A program made the translations under genes and the position numbers. The notes beneath the pieces are model-generated. The model was not told where the DNA came from, did no database searches, and saw only the letters and a program-made list of their open reading frames with translations. 64,000 nucleotides of DNA from Bryobacteraceae bacterium (lineage in GTDB: Bacteria; Acidobacteriota; Terriglobia; Bryobacterales; Bryobacteraceae): contig JANWXD010000019.1 of NCBI GenBank assembly GCA_025055455.1, forward strand, positions 1-64,000. The letters run 5' to 3'. This document shows, one piece after another, positions 28,125 to 37,088 of the stretch (the first letter of the stretch is position 1; each line of letters starts with the position of its first letter).

Positions 28125-28152
28125 AGATTAACAAGGTAGGCCTCGTGCGCAA
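28125..28152 (-). promoter_or_regulatory. candidate promoter of the small peptide gene
   Basis: On the minus strand TTGCGC (28152-28147) and TAATCT (28130-28125) are separated by 16 bases. This would start transcription about 50 bases before the peptide ATG. The 16-bp palindrome ends 15 bases upstream of the -35. Confidence 0.4.
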
Positions 28153-28167
28153 AATTCCGCCGAAAAT

Positions 28168-28183
28168 GTTCCGAACTCGGAAC
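28168..28183. promoter_or_regulatory. palindromic operator candidate, copy 1
   Basis: GTTCCGAACTCGGAAC has 7-bp arms around a 2-base centre. It sits just upstream of the candidate -35 of the peptide gene and 84 bases before the plus-strand gene at 28268. A second copy with the same conserved positions (GTTCYGAAYTCRGAAC) lies at 29596-29611, upstream of the XRE/LexA-fold regulator. Confidence 0.5.
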
Positions 28184-28267
28184 AATTCTGCTGGTGCGCC
28201 TCCGTGCGCAGAAAGCGGTCGTGCGGCACCCCGGCCTAGGGTATAATCGCTACAAGCGGCGGTGGCC

Positions 28268-28726
28268 ATGAGGCAGACCCGCTCGAAAACGGAGTTGGAG
28301 CGCAGCGCGGCGGGCGATCTGTGGCGTCACACGCTGGCACAGATCCCGTCCTTGTTCGGCCGCCTGGTCTATCTGGCCTCGCTGCGCGACCCGAACACGG
28401 GGCGCTACGAGCACCACGGCCTGGCGCAGCTGTTCGGCGAAGAGGCCGCCGACGAAGCACTCCGCCACAGCCATGCGACCACCTTCCAGCAGTGGCTGGG
28501 CTTCAGCCTCGAGCAGCAGAAGGCGGATCTCGACCTCTATCTGGCCAGTCTTAACACGGACAAACGGACCCTGCTGGACACTTGGTTGCGGCTGGCCCCT
28601 TATCGCAGCTTGGTCCCCGCTTCGGCGCGGGATGTAGAGCGCAAGTTGTATCTGGCGGACCTGGAAACCCTGCTGGAACTGCTCAAGAACGAGTACGACG
28701 TCGTTGGGCCAGATCCAGACGCATAG
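28268..28726 (+). CDS. hypothetical cytosolic helical protein (152 aa)
   Basis: The product is acidic and rich in amphipathic helices (LASLRDPNTGRYEHHG, LDLYLASL, LYLADLETLLELLKN); no family is recognised. ATG 28268 is preferred over GTG 28262. There is no clear ribosome site, but a perfect TATAAT at 28242-28247 predicts a very short leader. Its 3' end overlaps the convergent regulator gene by 44 bases. Confidence 0.65.
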   Translation: MRQTRSKTELERSAAGDLWRHTLAQIPSLFGRLVYLASLRDPNTGRYEHHGLAQLFGEEAADEALRHSHATTFQQWLGFSLEQQKADLDLYLASLNTDKRTLLDTWLRLAPYRSLVPASARDVERKLYLADLETLLELLKNEYDVVGPDPDA

Positions 28727-29465
28727 CCACCCCCGCCACTTGGCCGATCACATCCACTTCGTCGGGCCAAGCAAACAGGCGTGGCGGGCACGCCGACGCC
28801 GGGTGGGGCTGCAACGTCAGACGGTCACTCTCCAGACTGCACCAGCCGCAGGCATAGCCGTCACGGTGCTCCAAAAAATAGATCGGGCGTTCGAATTCAT
28901 TCGTCCAACCACCGCTGGCGATTTTGCGTCGGGTCTCGTCAATCAGCACGAGCGAGCCCGGAGCCAGCAGCGGGTACATGGACCAGTCCTCGGTTCCGAT
29001 GAAGGCGTACCGGTGGTTTTTCAGATCCAGGCCGTTCAACAGCATCAGCGGCAGCTTGCCCCAGCGCTGGATGAAGCGGCTCAGGTACGTCGTGCGGCGC
29101 AGATCCAGGCCCGGATCGAGCGACAGCGGGACCTGAATGTCGCCGTAGCCGTCGGCCCCGAATCCGACGAGGTGCGTTCGCTCGACCTCTACGGTGGCGG
29201 CGTCGGCGGGCATTTCCGAAAGGTTGATGCCGTACCACTCCAGCACCTCCAGCAGATCCAGCCGGTAGATAGCGCACAACGAGTACAGCCGGTAAATGGT
29301 GGGAACCGTGCCTTTGTTTTCGATGTCGGCCAAGCGGCTCAGCGCGATGCCGAATTCGCTGTTGTTGTGCCGTTCCGCAATCCGGAGGCTGGCTTCTTCG
29401 ACGTCCCGATAGCGCAGATTCAAACGTTCCCGGGCCCGCTTGAGCTTCAGGCCGGCTTCTTCCAT
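28683..29465 (-). CDS. XRE-type HTH transcriptional regulator with LexA/S24-fold C-terminal domain
   Basis: The 260-residue protein combines an N-terminal helix-turn-helix (residues 1-75: LKLKRARERLNLRYRDVEEA through SRLADIENKGTVPTIYRLYSL) with a C-terminal S24-like domain. EDWSMYPLLAPGSLVLID matches the LexA region around the catalytic serine. The lysine that completes the LexA self-cleavage dyad is not visible (GYACGWC occupies that region), so autoproteolysis is doubtful. The start at 29465 has AAGGA 8 bases upstream. A strong promoter and a palindrome lie upstream, suggesting autoregulation. Confidence 0.8.
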   Translation of the reverse strand: MEEAGLKLKRARERLNLRYRDVEEASLRIAERHNNSEFGIALSRLADIENKGTVPTIYRLYSLCAIYRLDLLEVLEWYGINLSEMPADAATVEVERTHLVGFGADGYGDIQVPLSLDPGLDLRRTTYLSRFIQRWGKLPLMLLNGLDLKNHRYAFIGTEDWSMYPLLAPGSLVLIDETRRKIASGGWTNEFERPIYFLEHRDGYACGWCSLESDRLTLQPHPASACPPRLFAWPDEVDVIGQVAGVAMRLDLAQRRRTRS

Positions 29466-29547
29466 GCTATGGTCCTTGCGAGCCACCGCCGGCTCGCCGC
29501 TGGACGGCCCGCGCGTGTACGGCATCGAAAACTGTTTCTGATCCCGC

Positions 29548-29576
29548 ATTATAGCGGCCCGCGGGAGCGGGAGCAA
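29548..29576 (-). promoter_or_regulatory. sigma-70-type promoter of the XRE/S24 regulator
   Basis: On the minus strand TTGCTC (29576-29571) is followed after exactly 17 bases by a perfect TATAAT (29553-29548). The predicted leader is about 75 bases. The palindrome at 29596-29611 lies 19 bases upstream of the -35. Confidence 0.65.
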
Positions 29577-29595
29577 GGGGAATTTTTCCTTTTTC

Positions 29596-29611
29596 GTTCT
29601 GAATTCAGAAC
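29596..29611. promoter_or_regulatory. palindromic operator candidate, copy 2
   Basis: GTTCTGAATTCAGAAC is a perfect 16-bp palindrome in the divergent region between the XRE/S24 regulator and ubiX. It shares every fixed position with copy 1 at 28168-28183. Placement upstream of the -35 fits an activator site for the regulator gene, or a repressor site for ubiX. Confidence 0.55.
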
Positions 29612-29635
29612 ACATCGGCGCCCAGGAGGCCGATT

Positions 29636-30217
29636 TTGAGAATTGTCGTGGGCATCACCGGAGCAAGCGGTGCCGTCTACGGGGTGCGGCTGCTCGAAAA
29701 ATTGCGGCGGCAACCGGACGTGGAGATCCACTTGGTGGTCTCCAAACCCGGCGAAAGAACGATTTTTGAGGAAACCGGTCGTAAGCTCGCCGAAGTCCGG
29801 GCTCTGGCCCATCACTGCTACGCCATTGACGACATCGGAGCGCGGCTGGCCAGCGGCTCCTTCCCGACCCACGCGATGGTGATTGCCCCCTGTTCGGTGC
29901 ATACCATGGGCGCCATCGCCTCGGGAGTCACCGGCAACCTGCTCACACGCGCCGCCGACGTCACGCTCAAAGAGCGGCGCAAGCTGATCTTGATGATTCG
30001 CGAGTCCCCCCTCCATCTGGGCCATCTGCGGACCATGGCCGCCCTGGCGGAAATGGGGGCGATCATTGCCCCTCCCTGCCCGGCGTTTTACCACAAGCCC
30101 GCCACCATCCTGGAGCTGGTGGACCATAGCGTCGACCGGGTCCTCGACTTGCTCGGCCTTCCAGATCCCGAGGCGCGCCGTTGGCCGGACCGAGGTCGGG
30201 GTGGGCTACAATCCTAG
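29636..30217 (+). CDS. ubiX: flavin prenyltransferase UbiX
   Basis: UbiX makes the prenylated FMN cofactor used by UbiD decarboxylases. The N-terminal GITGASGAVYGVRLLEKL binds FMN, and APCSVHTMGAIASGVTGNLLTRAADV, LKERRKLILMIRESPLH and PPCPAFYHKP are family signatures. The TTG start at 29636 is supported by AGGAGG 6 bases upstream. Length (193 aa) is normal. No ubiD is seen in this window. pheA follows 4 bases later. Confidence 0.95.
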   Translation: MRIVVGITGASGAVYGVRLLEKLRRQPDVEIHLVVSKPGERTIFEETGRKLAEVRALAHHCYAIDDIGARLASGSFPTHAMVIAPCSVHTMGAIASGVTGNLLTRAADVTLKERRKLILMIRESPLHLGHLRTMAALAEMGAIIAPPCPAFYHKPATILELVDHSVDRVLDLLGLPDPEARRWPDRGRGGLQS

Positions 30218-30221
30218 CTCT

Positions 30222-31073
30222 GTGGACGCTCCATCGAAATTGTGCGTCGCCTTTCAAGGGGAATTAGGGGCCTTCAGTCAGGAAGCGGTCCGCAAATTGG
30301 CGGGCGAGCATGTTCCCGTGCTGCCCTGCCAGCGTTTTGAAGACGTCTTCCAGGCGCTCGCCTCGGGGCGCGCTCAGGCGGCCGTCATCCCCATCGAGAA
30401 CTCCCTGGCCGGTTCCGTCCATGAGAACTATGATCACTTGCTGCACTACGACTTTCGCATTGTCGGGGAGACCTCGGTTCGCATCGTTCACCACCTCATC
30501 GCCCCGCCCGGAGTCCGCTTCCGCCAGATCCGCCGGGTCTATTCCCACCCGGTCGCCCTCAACCAGTGCCTGAAGTTTTTCGCCAGGAACCCGCAGATCG
30601 AGAAGGTCCCCTTTTACGACACGGCGGGGAGCGTCAAAATGCTGATGGAAAACGGCCTGCGGGATGCGGCCGCGATCGCCTCGGCGCTGGCGGCCGAAAT
30701 TTACGGCGCGCGGATTCTGCGACGATCCATCGAAGACGACCGCCGCAATTTCACGCGCTTTTTTCTCCTCCGCCGCGAGGAGGCCCGGCCGCCGCGGCAG
30801 CGCGACGCCGGGCGGGGCTGGAAGACCTCGCTCGTGTTCACCACGCGCAACGTCCCCGGCGCGCTCTTCCGCGCCCTGAGCGCCTTTGCGCTGCGCGATG
30901 TGAACCTGACGAAGATCGAGTCGCGCCCGCTGCGGGGCCGTCCGTGGGAGTATCTGTTCTATCTGGACTTTCTCGGGCATGTGGAGGAGCCGCGCGTGCA
31001 GAACGCGCTCCGCCATCTGGGTGAGCTGGCAGACTTTCTGCGGGTGCTCGGCTGCTATCCGCGGGGGGACTGA
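30222..31073 (+). CDS. pheA: prephenate dehydratase
   Basis: The enzyme converts prephenate to phenylpyruvate in phenylalanine synthesis. The catalytic domain (residues 5-185) shows FQGELGAFSQEA, VIPIENSLAGSVHENYDHL, YSHPVALNQC and DDRRNFTRFFLL. A C-terminal ACT regulatory domain (about 200-275: FTTRNVPGALFRALSAFA, NLTKIESRPL) indicates feedback by phenylalanine. The start is GTG 30222. There is no ribosome site, but TACAAT at 30207-30212 suggests a near-leaderless transcript from within the ubiX 3' end. Confidence 0.95.
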   Translation: MDAPSKLCVAFQGELGAFSQEAVRKLAGEHVPVLPCQRFEDVFQALASGRAQAAVIPIENSLAGSVHENYDHLLHYDFRIVGETSVRIVHHLIAPPGVRFRQIRRVYSHPVALNQCLKFFARNPQIEKVPFYDTAGSVKMLMENGLRDAAAIASALAAEIYGARILRRSIEDDRRNFTRFFLLRREEARPPRQRDAGRGWKTSLVFTTRNVPGALFRALSAFALRDVNLTKIESRPLRGRPWEYLFYLDFLGHVEEPRVQNALRHLGELADFLRVLGCYPRGD

Positions 31074-31080
31074 GGCTGGA

Positions 31081-31980
31081 TCAGTAAATCGGAAGCTCGC
31101 CGGGGGGCCGCGTCTTCCACCTACGGTGAATCCACAACCACTGCTCCGGATGGCGGCGGATCACGCTTTCCAGGCGCTTGTGCACGCGCTGCGTGTCCTG
31201 TCCTGTGTCTCCCGTGATCTCGACAGGGGGCTCGAAGCGCAGCACGTACCGCTTTTCCTGGTCGGACCACAAGGCGTAGCCGGGGATCACCGCCGCGCCG
31301 GAGCGGGCGGCCAGACGGGCCAATCCGGCGCTCGCGCAGGCTCGGATGCCGAAGAAGTCCACGAACACGCCCTCGTCGGGGCTGCTGTTCTGGTCCACCA
31401 GGACCCCCACCGCCTGATTGGCGGCCAGGGCTTTGAGGATCTGGCGGGCGGCCTCCCTCTTTTCGATGAGGCGGTTGCCGCTCAACGTACGGCGTTTGGC
31501 AACCAAAGCATCCAGCTTCGGATTGTCCAACGGGCGCACCACGACGTTCATCGGCTCGCGCAGCAGCGCGTACGCAAAGGCACTCAGCTCCCAGTTGCCG
31601 AGATGCCCTGTGGCAAACAAGATTCCCCGACCCCGCTCGAAGGCCGCCCGGACGTGCTCTTCTCCCTCGCAGCGGATCCAGCGCCCGATGTTCGTGCGGT
31701 CGAGCCGGGGAAAGCGGGCGAAAACGACCAGAGCGCGGGCCAAGGACCGGTACATGCCCGCGAGGATTCGGCGGTGGGCGATGGGACCGAGTTCGGGCAG
31801 CGCCAGTTGGAGGTTTTGCAAGGCGACGCGGTCGAGCCGGGGCACCAGCCGCCCCAGCACTCGTAAACCCGTCCGCGCCACGAGCTCCGCGATGGGTACA
31901 GGCAGCCACTCGAGGACCGCCAGCAATAAGCGGACCGCGGCATACTCGGCAGCGTCGCGGGCGGTGGAACGGCGCGGCAA
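31081..31980 (-). CDS. LpxL/HtrB-like lysophospholipid acyltransferase
   Basis: The 299-residue protein has the HxxxxE acyltransferase motif in ATGHLGNWE (near residue 126), followed by VVVRPLDNPKLD and LVDQNSSPDEGVFVDFFG, typical of lauroyl/myristoyl acyltransferases of lipid A. It acts at the cytoplasmic face of the inner membrane. The gene follows mnmA on the same strand by 5 bases, so it may be the last gene of an iscS-mnmA-acyltransferase operon. Confidence 0.88.
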   Translation of the reverse strand: MPRRSTARDAAEYAAVRLLLAVLEWLPVPIAELVARTGLRVLGRLVPRLDRVALQNLQLALPELGPIAHRRILAGMYRSLARALVVFARFPRLDRTNIGRWIRCEGEEHVRAAFERGRGILFATGHLGNWELSAFAYALLREPMNVVVRPLDNPKLDALVAKRRTLSGNRLIEKREAARQILKALAANQAVGVLVDQNSSPDEGVFVDFFGIRACASAGLARLAARSGAAVIPGYALWSDQEKRYVLRFEPPVEITGDTGQDTQRVHKRLESVIRRHPEQWLWIHRRWKTRPPGELPIY

Positions 31981-31985
31981 TCCGG

Positions 31986-33092
31986 CTACTCGATCCAGCC
32001 GCCTCCCAGCACGAGGTCGCCTTGGTAGAAAACGGCGGCCTGGCCGGGAGTGACCGCTCGCTGGGGTTCATCGAAGCGGACGCTTACGCGGTGGGGATCC
32101 TCGGTCGGATAAACGGTCGCCGGCGCCGCGATGTGCTTGTTGCGAATTTTGACCTCCGCTCGCACCGGCGTCGTAAGGACGGGCCACGGGAACCAGTTGA
32201 CGTCGCGCGCCGTGAGCGTGGCGCGCAGCAGCTCCGGGTCGCGGCCGACGATCACGCGCTGGGTGGCGGGCTCGGTGGCGATGACGTAGAGCGGCTCGCC
32301 GGCCGCCACGCGCAAGCCGCGCCGCTGACCGATGGTGAAGTGATGGATCCCCGCATGCTCACCCAGGACCCGGCCGTCGCTGGAGACGATCTCGCCCCGC
32401 ACCGGCACCCGTGGAAGGCCCTTCTCCTGGAAGTAGGCCTCGATGAACGCCGCGTAGTCTCCGCTCGGCACGAAGCAGATCTCCTGGCTGTCTTCTTTCC
32501 AAGCCACCGGCAATTGCATCTCTTCGGCCAGGCGCCGCACCTGCGCCTTGGTGAACTCGCCCAGCGGGAAGTCCGTGCGCGCCAACTGCTCCTGCGTAAG
32601 TCCCCAAAGGAAATAAGTCTGATCCTTGGAGGCGTCCACGCCGCGCAGGAGCAGCCACCGGCCGGTGTCCGGGTCGCGGCGGATGCGGGCGTAGTGGCCG
32701 GTGGCGATGCGCTCGGCGCCGAGCCAGGCCGCGAGCTCCAGAAATCGGTCGAATTTGATGAAGTTGTTGCACAGCGTGCAGGGGATGGGGGTGCGGCCCG
32801 CCAAGTAGTCCGCAATGAAGGGGCGCACGACCCGCTCTTCGAACTGCGCTTCTAGGTTGACCACGTAGTAAGGAATCCCGAGGGTTTCGGCCACGCGCCG
32901 GGCGTCGTAGACGTCATCGAGGGAACAGCAGCGGCCGGTGGCGCCCTCACGGGACAGCTCGGGCAAGCGGCGCTGGTTCCAGAGCTGCATCGTGAGCCCG
33001 ATCACGGCGCGTCCCTGGCGCACCAGCAACCCGGCGACGGTGGAGCTGTCCACGCCGCCGCTCATGGCGACGGCCACGAGGTTCTCAGGCAT
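31986..33092 (-). CDS. mnmA: tRNA-specific 2-thiouridylase MnmA
   Basis: MnmA adds sulfur to U34 of Lys, Glu and Gln tRNAs. The PP-loop AMSGGVDSS is at residue 9, the first catalytic cysteine lies in [15 protein letters not shown], and the second in [13 protein letters not shown]. Length (368 aa) is normal. Its start overlaps the end of the cysteine desulfurase gene by 8 bases, fitting sulfur transfer from that enzyme. Confidence 0.96.
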   Translation of the reverse strand: MPENLVAVAMSGGVDSSTVAGLLVRQGRAVIGLTMQLWNQRRLPELSREGATGRCCSLDDVYDARRVAETLGIPYYVVNLEAQFEERVVRPFIADYLAGRTPIPCTLCNNFIKFDRFLELAAWLGAERIATGHYARIRRDPDTGRWLLLRGVDASKDQTYFLWGLTQEQLARTDFPLGEFTKAQVRRLAEEMQLPVAWKEDSQEICFVPSGDYAAFIEAYFQEKGLPRVPVRGEIVSSDGRVLGEHAGIHHFTIGQRRGLRVAAGEPLYVIATEPATQRVIVGRDPELLRATLTARDVNWFPWPVLTTPVRAEVKIRNKHIAAPATVYPTEDPHRVSVRFDEPQRAVTPGQAAVFYQGDLVLGGGWIE

Positions 33093-34248
33093 GCGTGTAG
33101 GTCGGCGAAAGCTTGCGGAGCCTCTCGGCCACTTCGGCGACGGCCTCGATCAAGGCGTCCACCTGCTCCTCGGTGTTGGAGCGCCCCAGCGAAAAGCGCA
33201 CGCTGGCCTTGGCCATCTCCGGCGGCCGCCCGAGAGCCGTGAGCACGTGCGACGGCTCGATGGCCCCGCTCGAGCACGCCGAGCCGGTCGAAACCGCGAA
33301 ACCCTTGAGGTCCAGCGCGATGACCATCGCCTCGCCCTCGATGCCGGCAAACGAGATGTTCGTCGTATTCGGCGTGCGCGGAGCTTGGCCACCGTTGACG
33401 GTTGCCTGCGGCACCCGCTCGAGGATGCCCCGTTCCAGGCGGTCGCGCAGGGCGGCCAGCCGTGCCGCTTCCTGCTCCCAGTTGGCCTGAACCCAGGCGG
33501 CCGCCGCCCCGAAAGCGACCGCGCCCGGGACGTTCTCGGTGCCCGGCCGGCGGTCTCGCTCCTGGTGTCCGCCGTAGAGGATGGGGGTCAGCGCCGTTCC
33601 CCGGCGCACGTAGAGCGCGCCGATGCCCTTCGGGGCGTAGATCTTGTGGCCGCTCATCGAGTAGAGATCCACGCCGAGAGCTTCGACGTCGACTCGCACC
33701 TTTCCGAGGGCCTGCACGCCGTCCGAGTGGACGACCGCGCCGGCGTCGTGCGCCAAGCGGGCAATCTCGGCCACCGGCTCCACGACGCCAATTTCGTTGT
33801 TGGCGTGCATGACCGAAACGAGCACCGTTTCGGGGCGAAGGGCGCGGCGCACGTCGTCCGGGTCTACGACTCCATCCGAGCTGACCGGCAGGTACGTCAC
33901 TTCGACCCCCTCCCGTTCCAGCTGAGCGCACGCGGCCAGAACGGCGGGGTGCTCGATGGCGGTGGTAATGACGTGCTTGCGCGGCTTAGGCGCCCGGCGC
34001 ACGGTTCCCAGAATGGCTAGGTTATCGGCCTCGGTGCCACCGCTCAAGAAAACAATCTCCTGCGGGCGTGCTCCGATGAGGGCGGCCAGCTGACGGCGCG
34101 CCGTTTCCAGTCGCTGTTTGGCGGCCTGGCCCCAGTAATGGATGCTCGAGGCGTTGCCCCAGACCTCGCCAAGCACGGGCATCAGCGCCTCGAGCACCTC
34201 GGCCGAGACGGGGGTCGTGGCATTATGGTCGAAGTAGAAGCGATCCAC
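33085..34248 (-). CDS. cysteine desulfurase, IscS/NifS type
   Basis: This PLP enzyme takes sulfur from cysteine to supply Fe-S clusters and tRNA thiolation. Features are the N-terminal [13 protein letters not shown] lysine in [12 protein letters not shown], a [15 protein letters not shown] block and the persulfide cysteine in STGSACSSG. Length is 387 residues. It is co-transcribed with mnmA, which suggests tRNA thiolation as a main client. No iscU or iscR is next to it. Confidence 0.95.
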   Translation of the reverse strand: MDRFYFDHNATTPVSAEVLEALMPVLGEVWGNASSIHYWGQAAKQRLETARRQLAALIGARPQEIVFLSGGTEADNLAILGTVRRAPKPRKHVITTAIEHPAVLAACAQLEREGVEVTYLPVSSDGVVDPDDVRRALRPETVLVSVMHANNEIGVVEPVAEIARLAHDAGAVVHSDGVQALGKVRVDVEALGVDLYSMSGHKIYAPKGIGALYVRRGTALTPILYGGHQERDRRPGTENVPGAVAFGAAAAWVQANWEQEAARLAALRDRLERGILERVPQATVNGGQAPRTPNTTNISFAGIEGEAMVIALDLKGFAVSTGSACSSGAIEPSHVLTALGRPPEMAKASVRFSLGRSNTEEQVDALIEAVAEVAERLRKLSPTYTHA

Positions 34249-34276
34249 GGAGTTGCTGAACTCATTCTAACAAGCC

Positions 34277-35065
34277 ATGTCCCGCCCCCTGATCACGCTG
34301 ACTACCGATTTCGGATCGAAGGATCACTTCGTCGGTACGATGAAGGGCGTCATCCTCGGGATCTGTCCGCAGGCCGCCATCGTCGACATCAGCCACGAGA
34401 TCACTCCGTTCGAGATCGCCGAAGCGGGCTTTGTCATCGCACAGGCGTACCGCTATTTCCCGAAACAAACCGTGCACGTGGTGGTGGTGGATCCGGGCGT
34501 GGGGACCTCGCGCCGGCCGATTTTGGCCGAAGCCGCGGGCCAATACTTCATCGCGCCGGACAACGGCGTGCTGTCGATGATTTACGCCCGGGAAACGCAC
34601 AAGGTCCGGGTGATCACCGCCGAAAAGCTCTTTCTGAGGCCGGTCAGCCAGACCTTCCACGGCCGTGACGTGTTCGCTCCCGTGGCGGCGCATCTGGCCC
34701 GAGGGGCCAGGCCAGCGAAACTTGGGAAATTGATTCGGGATTATTTGCGGTCGGATTTCGACCGGCCTACCCGTACCGGCAAACGATACTGGACGGGGCG
34801 CATTCTCAAGATCGACCGGTTCGGCAACCTCATCACGAACTTTCCAGCGGCGGAGTTTTCCGTGCTGGAGCGGCGGCCTTTCGAGCTGACGGTGGGGCCC
34901 CACTCGGTCCGGCGCCTGGTGCACAGCTACGCCGAGGGAGGCTACGGCGAGCTGGTGCTGATCGCTGGGAGCACGGGCTTTCTGGAGATCGCCACCAACC
35001 AGGCCTCGGCCGCCCAGATGATCGGCTGCGCCGTGGGAGCGCAAGCCGAGCTGGCGGTGTGGTAG
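34277..35065 (+). CDS. SAM hydroxide adenosyltransferase (DUF62, SAM hydrolase)
   Basis: The 262-residue protein starts LITLTTDFGSKDHFVGTMKG and contains VDISHEITPF, VVVVDPGVGTSRRP, FIAPDNGVLS and FHGRDVFAPVAAHLA, all hallmarks of the fluorinase-related SAM hydroxide adenosyltransferases that split SAM into adenosine and methionine. It lies 28 bases from the divergent desulfurase gene and just upstream of a homocysteine methyltransferase/MTHFR gene, pointing to SAM and methionine balance. Confidence 0.92.
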   Translation: MSRPLITLTTDFGSKDHFVGTMKGVILGICPQAAIVDISHEITPFEIAEAGFVIAQAYRYFPKQTVHVVVVDPGVGTSRRPILAEAAGQYFIAPDNGVLSMIYARETHKVRVITAEKLFLRPVSQTFHGRDVFAPVAAHLARGARPAKLGKLIRDYLRSDFDRPTRTGKRYWTGRILKIDRFGNLITNFPAAEFSVLERRPFELTVGPHSVRRLVHSYAEGGYGELVLIAGSTGFLEIATNQASAAQMIGCAVGAQAELAVW

Positions 35066-35151
35066 CGAGGCGGCCGACGGCTCGTTGGCAAGAAATCGCC
35101 AATTCCACAGCGCGCAATCGTCGTTCGCCCGTCCGACATAACCACGCCAAA

Positions 35152-35180
35152 TTGTTCCACTCGAACGAATGCGTTACAAT
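35152..35180 (+). promoter_or_regulatory. promoter of the homocysteine methyltransferase/MTHFR gene
   Basis: TTGTTC (35152-35157) and TACAAT (35175-35180) are separated by 17 bases, giving a leader of about 27 bases. No SAM or cobalamin riboswitch fits in the short leader. Confidence 0.6.
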
Positions 35181-35213
35181 TGCAACAGATCGCCCGCCCA
35201 GGCCGCTGGATCC

Positions 35214-37073
35214 ATGTCCACCACGCGAAGTCGCCAGTTTCGACAGCACTTGGCCGAGCGCGTCCTCGTGGCCGACGGGGCCATGGGGACGATGCTGTAT
35301 GCCAAGGGCGTCTTCATCAACCGGTGCTACGACGAGCTGAACTTGTCGGCGCCCCACTTGGTCAAGGAGATCCATGAGGAATATATCCGCGCCGGGGCCG
35401 AGATCCTGGAAACGAACACATTCGGCGCGAATCGGGTGCGGCTGGGCCACTTCGGCTTCGCCGACAAGCTGAAGGAGATCAACCATGCGGGCGTCCGCCT
35501 GGCGCGGGAAGCTGCCGGAGAAGCGGCCTTCGTCGCCGGCTCGGTCGGACCGCTCGGCATCCGCATCGAGCCGCTCGGGCCGACCTCCTTCGCTGAAGCC
35601 CGCGCCCTGTTCCGGGAGCAGATCGAAGCCCTCCTCGAGGCGGGCGTGGACTTGTTGATCCTGGAGACCTTCTACGACCTCAACGAGCTCCGGGAAGCGA
35701 TTTTTGCCGCGCGGGAAGCGGCGGGCGACGAGGTGGTGGTGATCGCCCAGGTGACCATCGACGACGACGGGCACCTGCCGGACGGCACCGACACGGCGAC
35801 GTTCACGCGGCGCCTGGACGAATGGCCGGCCGACGTGGTGGGCTGCAACTGCTCGGCCGGGCCCAAAGTGACCTTCGAAACCATCGAGAAGATGCAGCGC
35901 TACACGCAAAAGCCCTTGAGCGCCATGCCCAACGCTGGCCACCCAGCCACGGTCGAAGGCCGCAAGATCTATCTGTGTTCGCCGGAGTACATGGCGCAGT
36001 ACGCGCGGCGCTTTCTGTGGGCCGGCGTGCGCATCATCGGAGGCTGCTGCGGCACCACCCCCGAACACATCAAAGCGGTGCGCTCCGAAGTGCGGTCGCT
36101 TCGGCCGCTCCATCGCCGGCTCGAGGTCACGGTCGAGGAACCGTCGGTAAAGGCGCAGGCGCTGCCGAAAGTCCCCATGGCGGCCAAGTCCCAGTTGGGA
36201 GCCAAGCTGGCGGCGGGCAAATTCGTGGCGTTCGTCGAAATTCTTCCTCCGCGGGGCGTGGACGCGAGCAAAGAGATTGCCGGCGCCCGCCTGTGCGCCG
36301 CGCACGGTATCGACTGTATCAACGTGCCGGACGGCCCTCGCGCCAGCGCCCGCATGAGCGCCCAGGTCACCTGCCAGTTGATCCAGCAGCAGGCCGGCAT
36401 CGAAGCGGTGCTGCATTTCTGCTGTCGGGATCGCAACATTCTCGGCATCCAGTCCGAGCTGCTCGGCGCCTACGCGGCCGGGATTCGGAACTTGATCTGC
36501 ATCACCGGGGATCCGCCGCGGATGGGATCGTATCCGGCGGCCACCGCGGTCTTCGACGTGGACGCGATCGGGCTTGTCAACATCGTCAACAATTTGAATC
36601 ACGGCCTGGACCTCGGCGGCAATCCGATGGGTTCGCAAACCGCGCTGCTCATCGGCGTGGGCGCCAACCCAGGGGCGGTCAATTTGGAGGAGGAGATCCG
36701 GCGGTTCGAATGGAAGGTGCAAGCGGGGGCGGAGTACGCAGTCACTCAGCCGGTGTTCGACCTGCGGCTGCTCGAGGAGTTTCTCAAGCGCATCGAGCAC
36801 GTGCGCATCCCGGTCATCGCGGGCATCTGGCCGCTGACCAGTTACCGCAACGCCGAGTTCATGGTCAACGAGTTGCGCGTGCCGGTGCCCGAGGAATACA
36901 TGCGACGCATGCGCCTGGCCGACAGCGCGGAAAAAGCGCGGCAGGAAGGCGTGGCCATCGCCCGGGAAATGGTCCAACGCGTGCGGCCCCTGGTACAAGG
37001 AGTACAATTGAGCGCGCCGTTTGGCCGCTACCAGATGGCGATCGAAGTCGCCGAAGCCATCGGCCCCAGATAG
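35214..37073 (+). CDS. bifunctional homocysteine S-methyltransferase / 5,10-methylenetetrahydrofolate reductase
   Basis: The 619-residue fusion resembles Bacillus YitJ. The N-terminal Hcy methyltransferase domain (1-300) has ADGAMGTML and the zinc cysteines in VVGCNCSAGP and IIGGCCGTTPEHI. The C-terminal MTHFR barrel (about 320-615) has FVEILPPRGVD, ICITGDPPRMG and VTQPVFDLRLLEEFL. It regenerates methionine and supplies methyl-folate. The ATG at 35214 gives the family N-terminus. No ribosome site is clear. Confidence 0.94.
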   Translation: MSTTRSRQFRQHLAERVLVADGAMGTMLYAKGVFINRCYDELNLSAPHLVKEIHEEYIRAGAEILETNTFGANRVRLGHFGFADKLKEINHAGVRLAREAAGEAAFVAGSVGPLGIRIEPLGPTSFAEARALFREQIEALLEAGVDLLILETFYDLNELREAIFAAREAAGDEVVVIAQVTIDDDGHLPDGTDTATFTRRLDEWPADVVGCNCSAGPKVTFETIEKMQRYTQKPLSAMPNAGHPATVEGRKIYLCSPEYMAQYARRFLWAGVRIIGGCCGTTPEHIKAVRSEVRSLRPLHRRLEVTVEEPSVKAQALPKVPMAAKSQLGAKLAAGKFVAFVEILPPRGVDASKEIAGARLCAAHGIDCINVPDGPRASARMSAQVTCQLIQQQAGIEAVLHFCCRDRNILGIQSELLGAYAAGIRNLICITGDPPRMGSYPAATAVFDVDAIGLVNIVNNLNHGLDLGGNPMGSQTALLIGVGANPGAVNLEEEIRRFEWKVQAGAEYAVTQPVFDLRLLEEFLKRIEHVRIPVIAGIWPLTSYRNAEFMVNELRVPVPEEYMRRMRLADSAEKARQEGVAIAREMVQRVRPLVQGVQLSAPFGRYQMAIEVAEAIGPR

Positions 37074-37088
37074 GAGACCGGACATTCC

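Noticed and set aside
35066-35213. SAM or cobalamin riboswitch before the methionine gene
   Set aside because: The predicted leader is only about 27 bases and no conserved riboswitch box is present.
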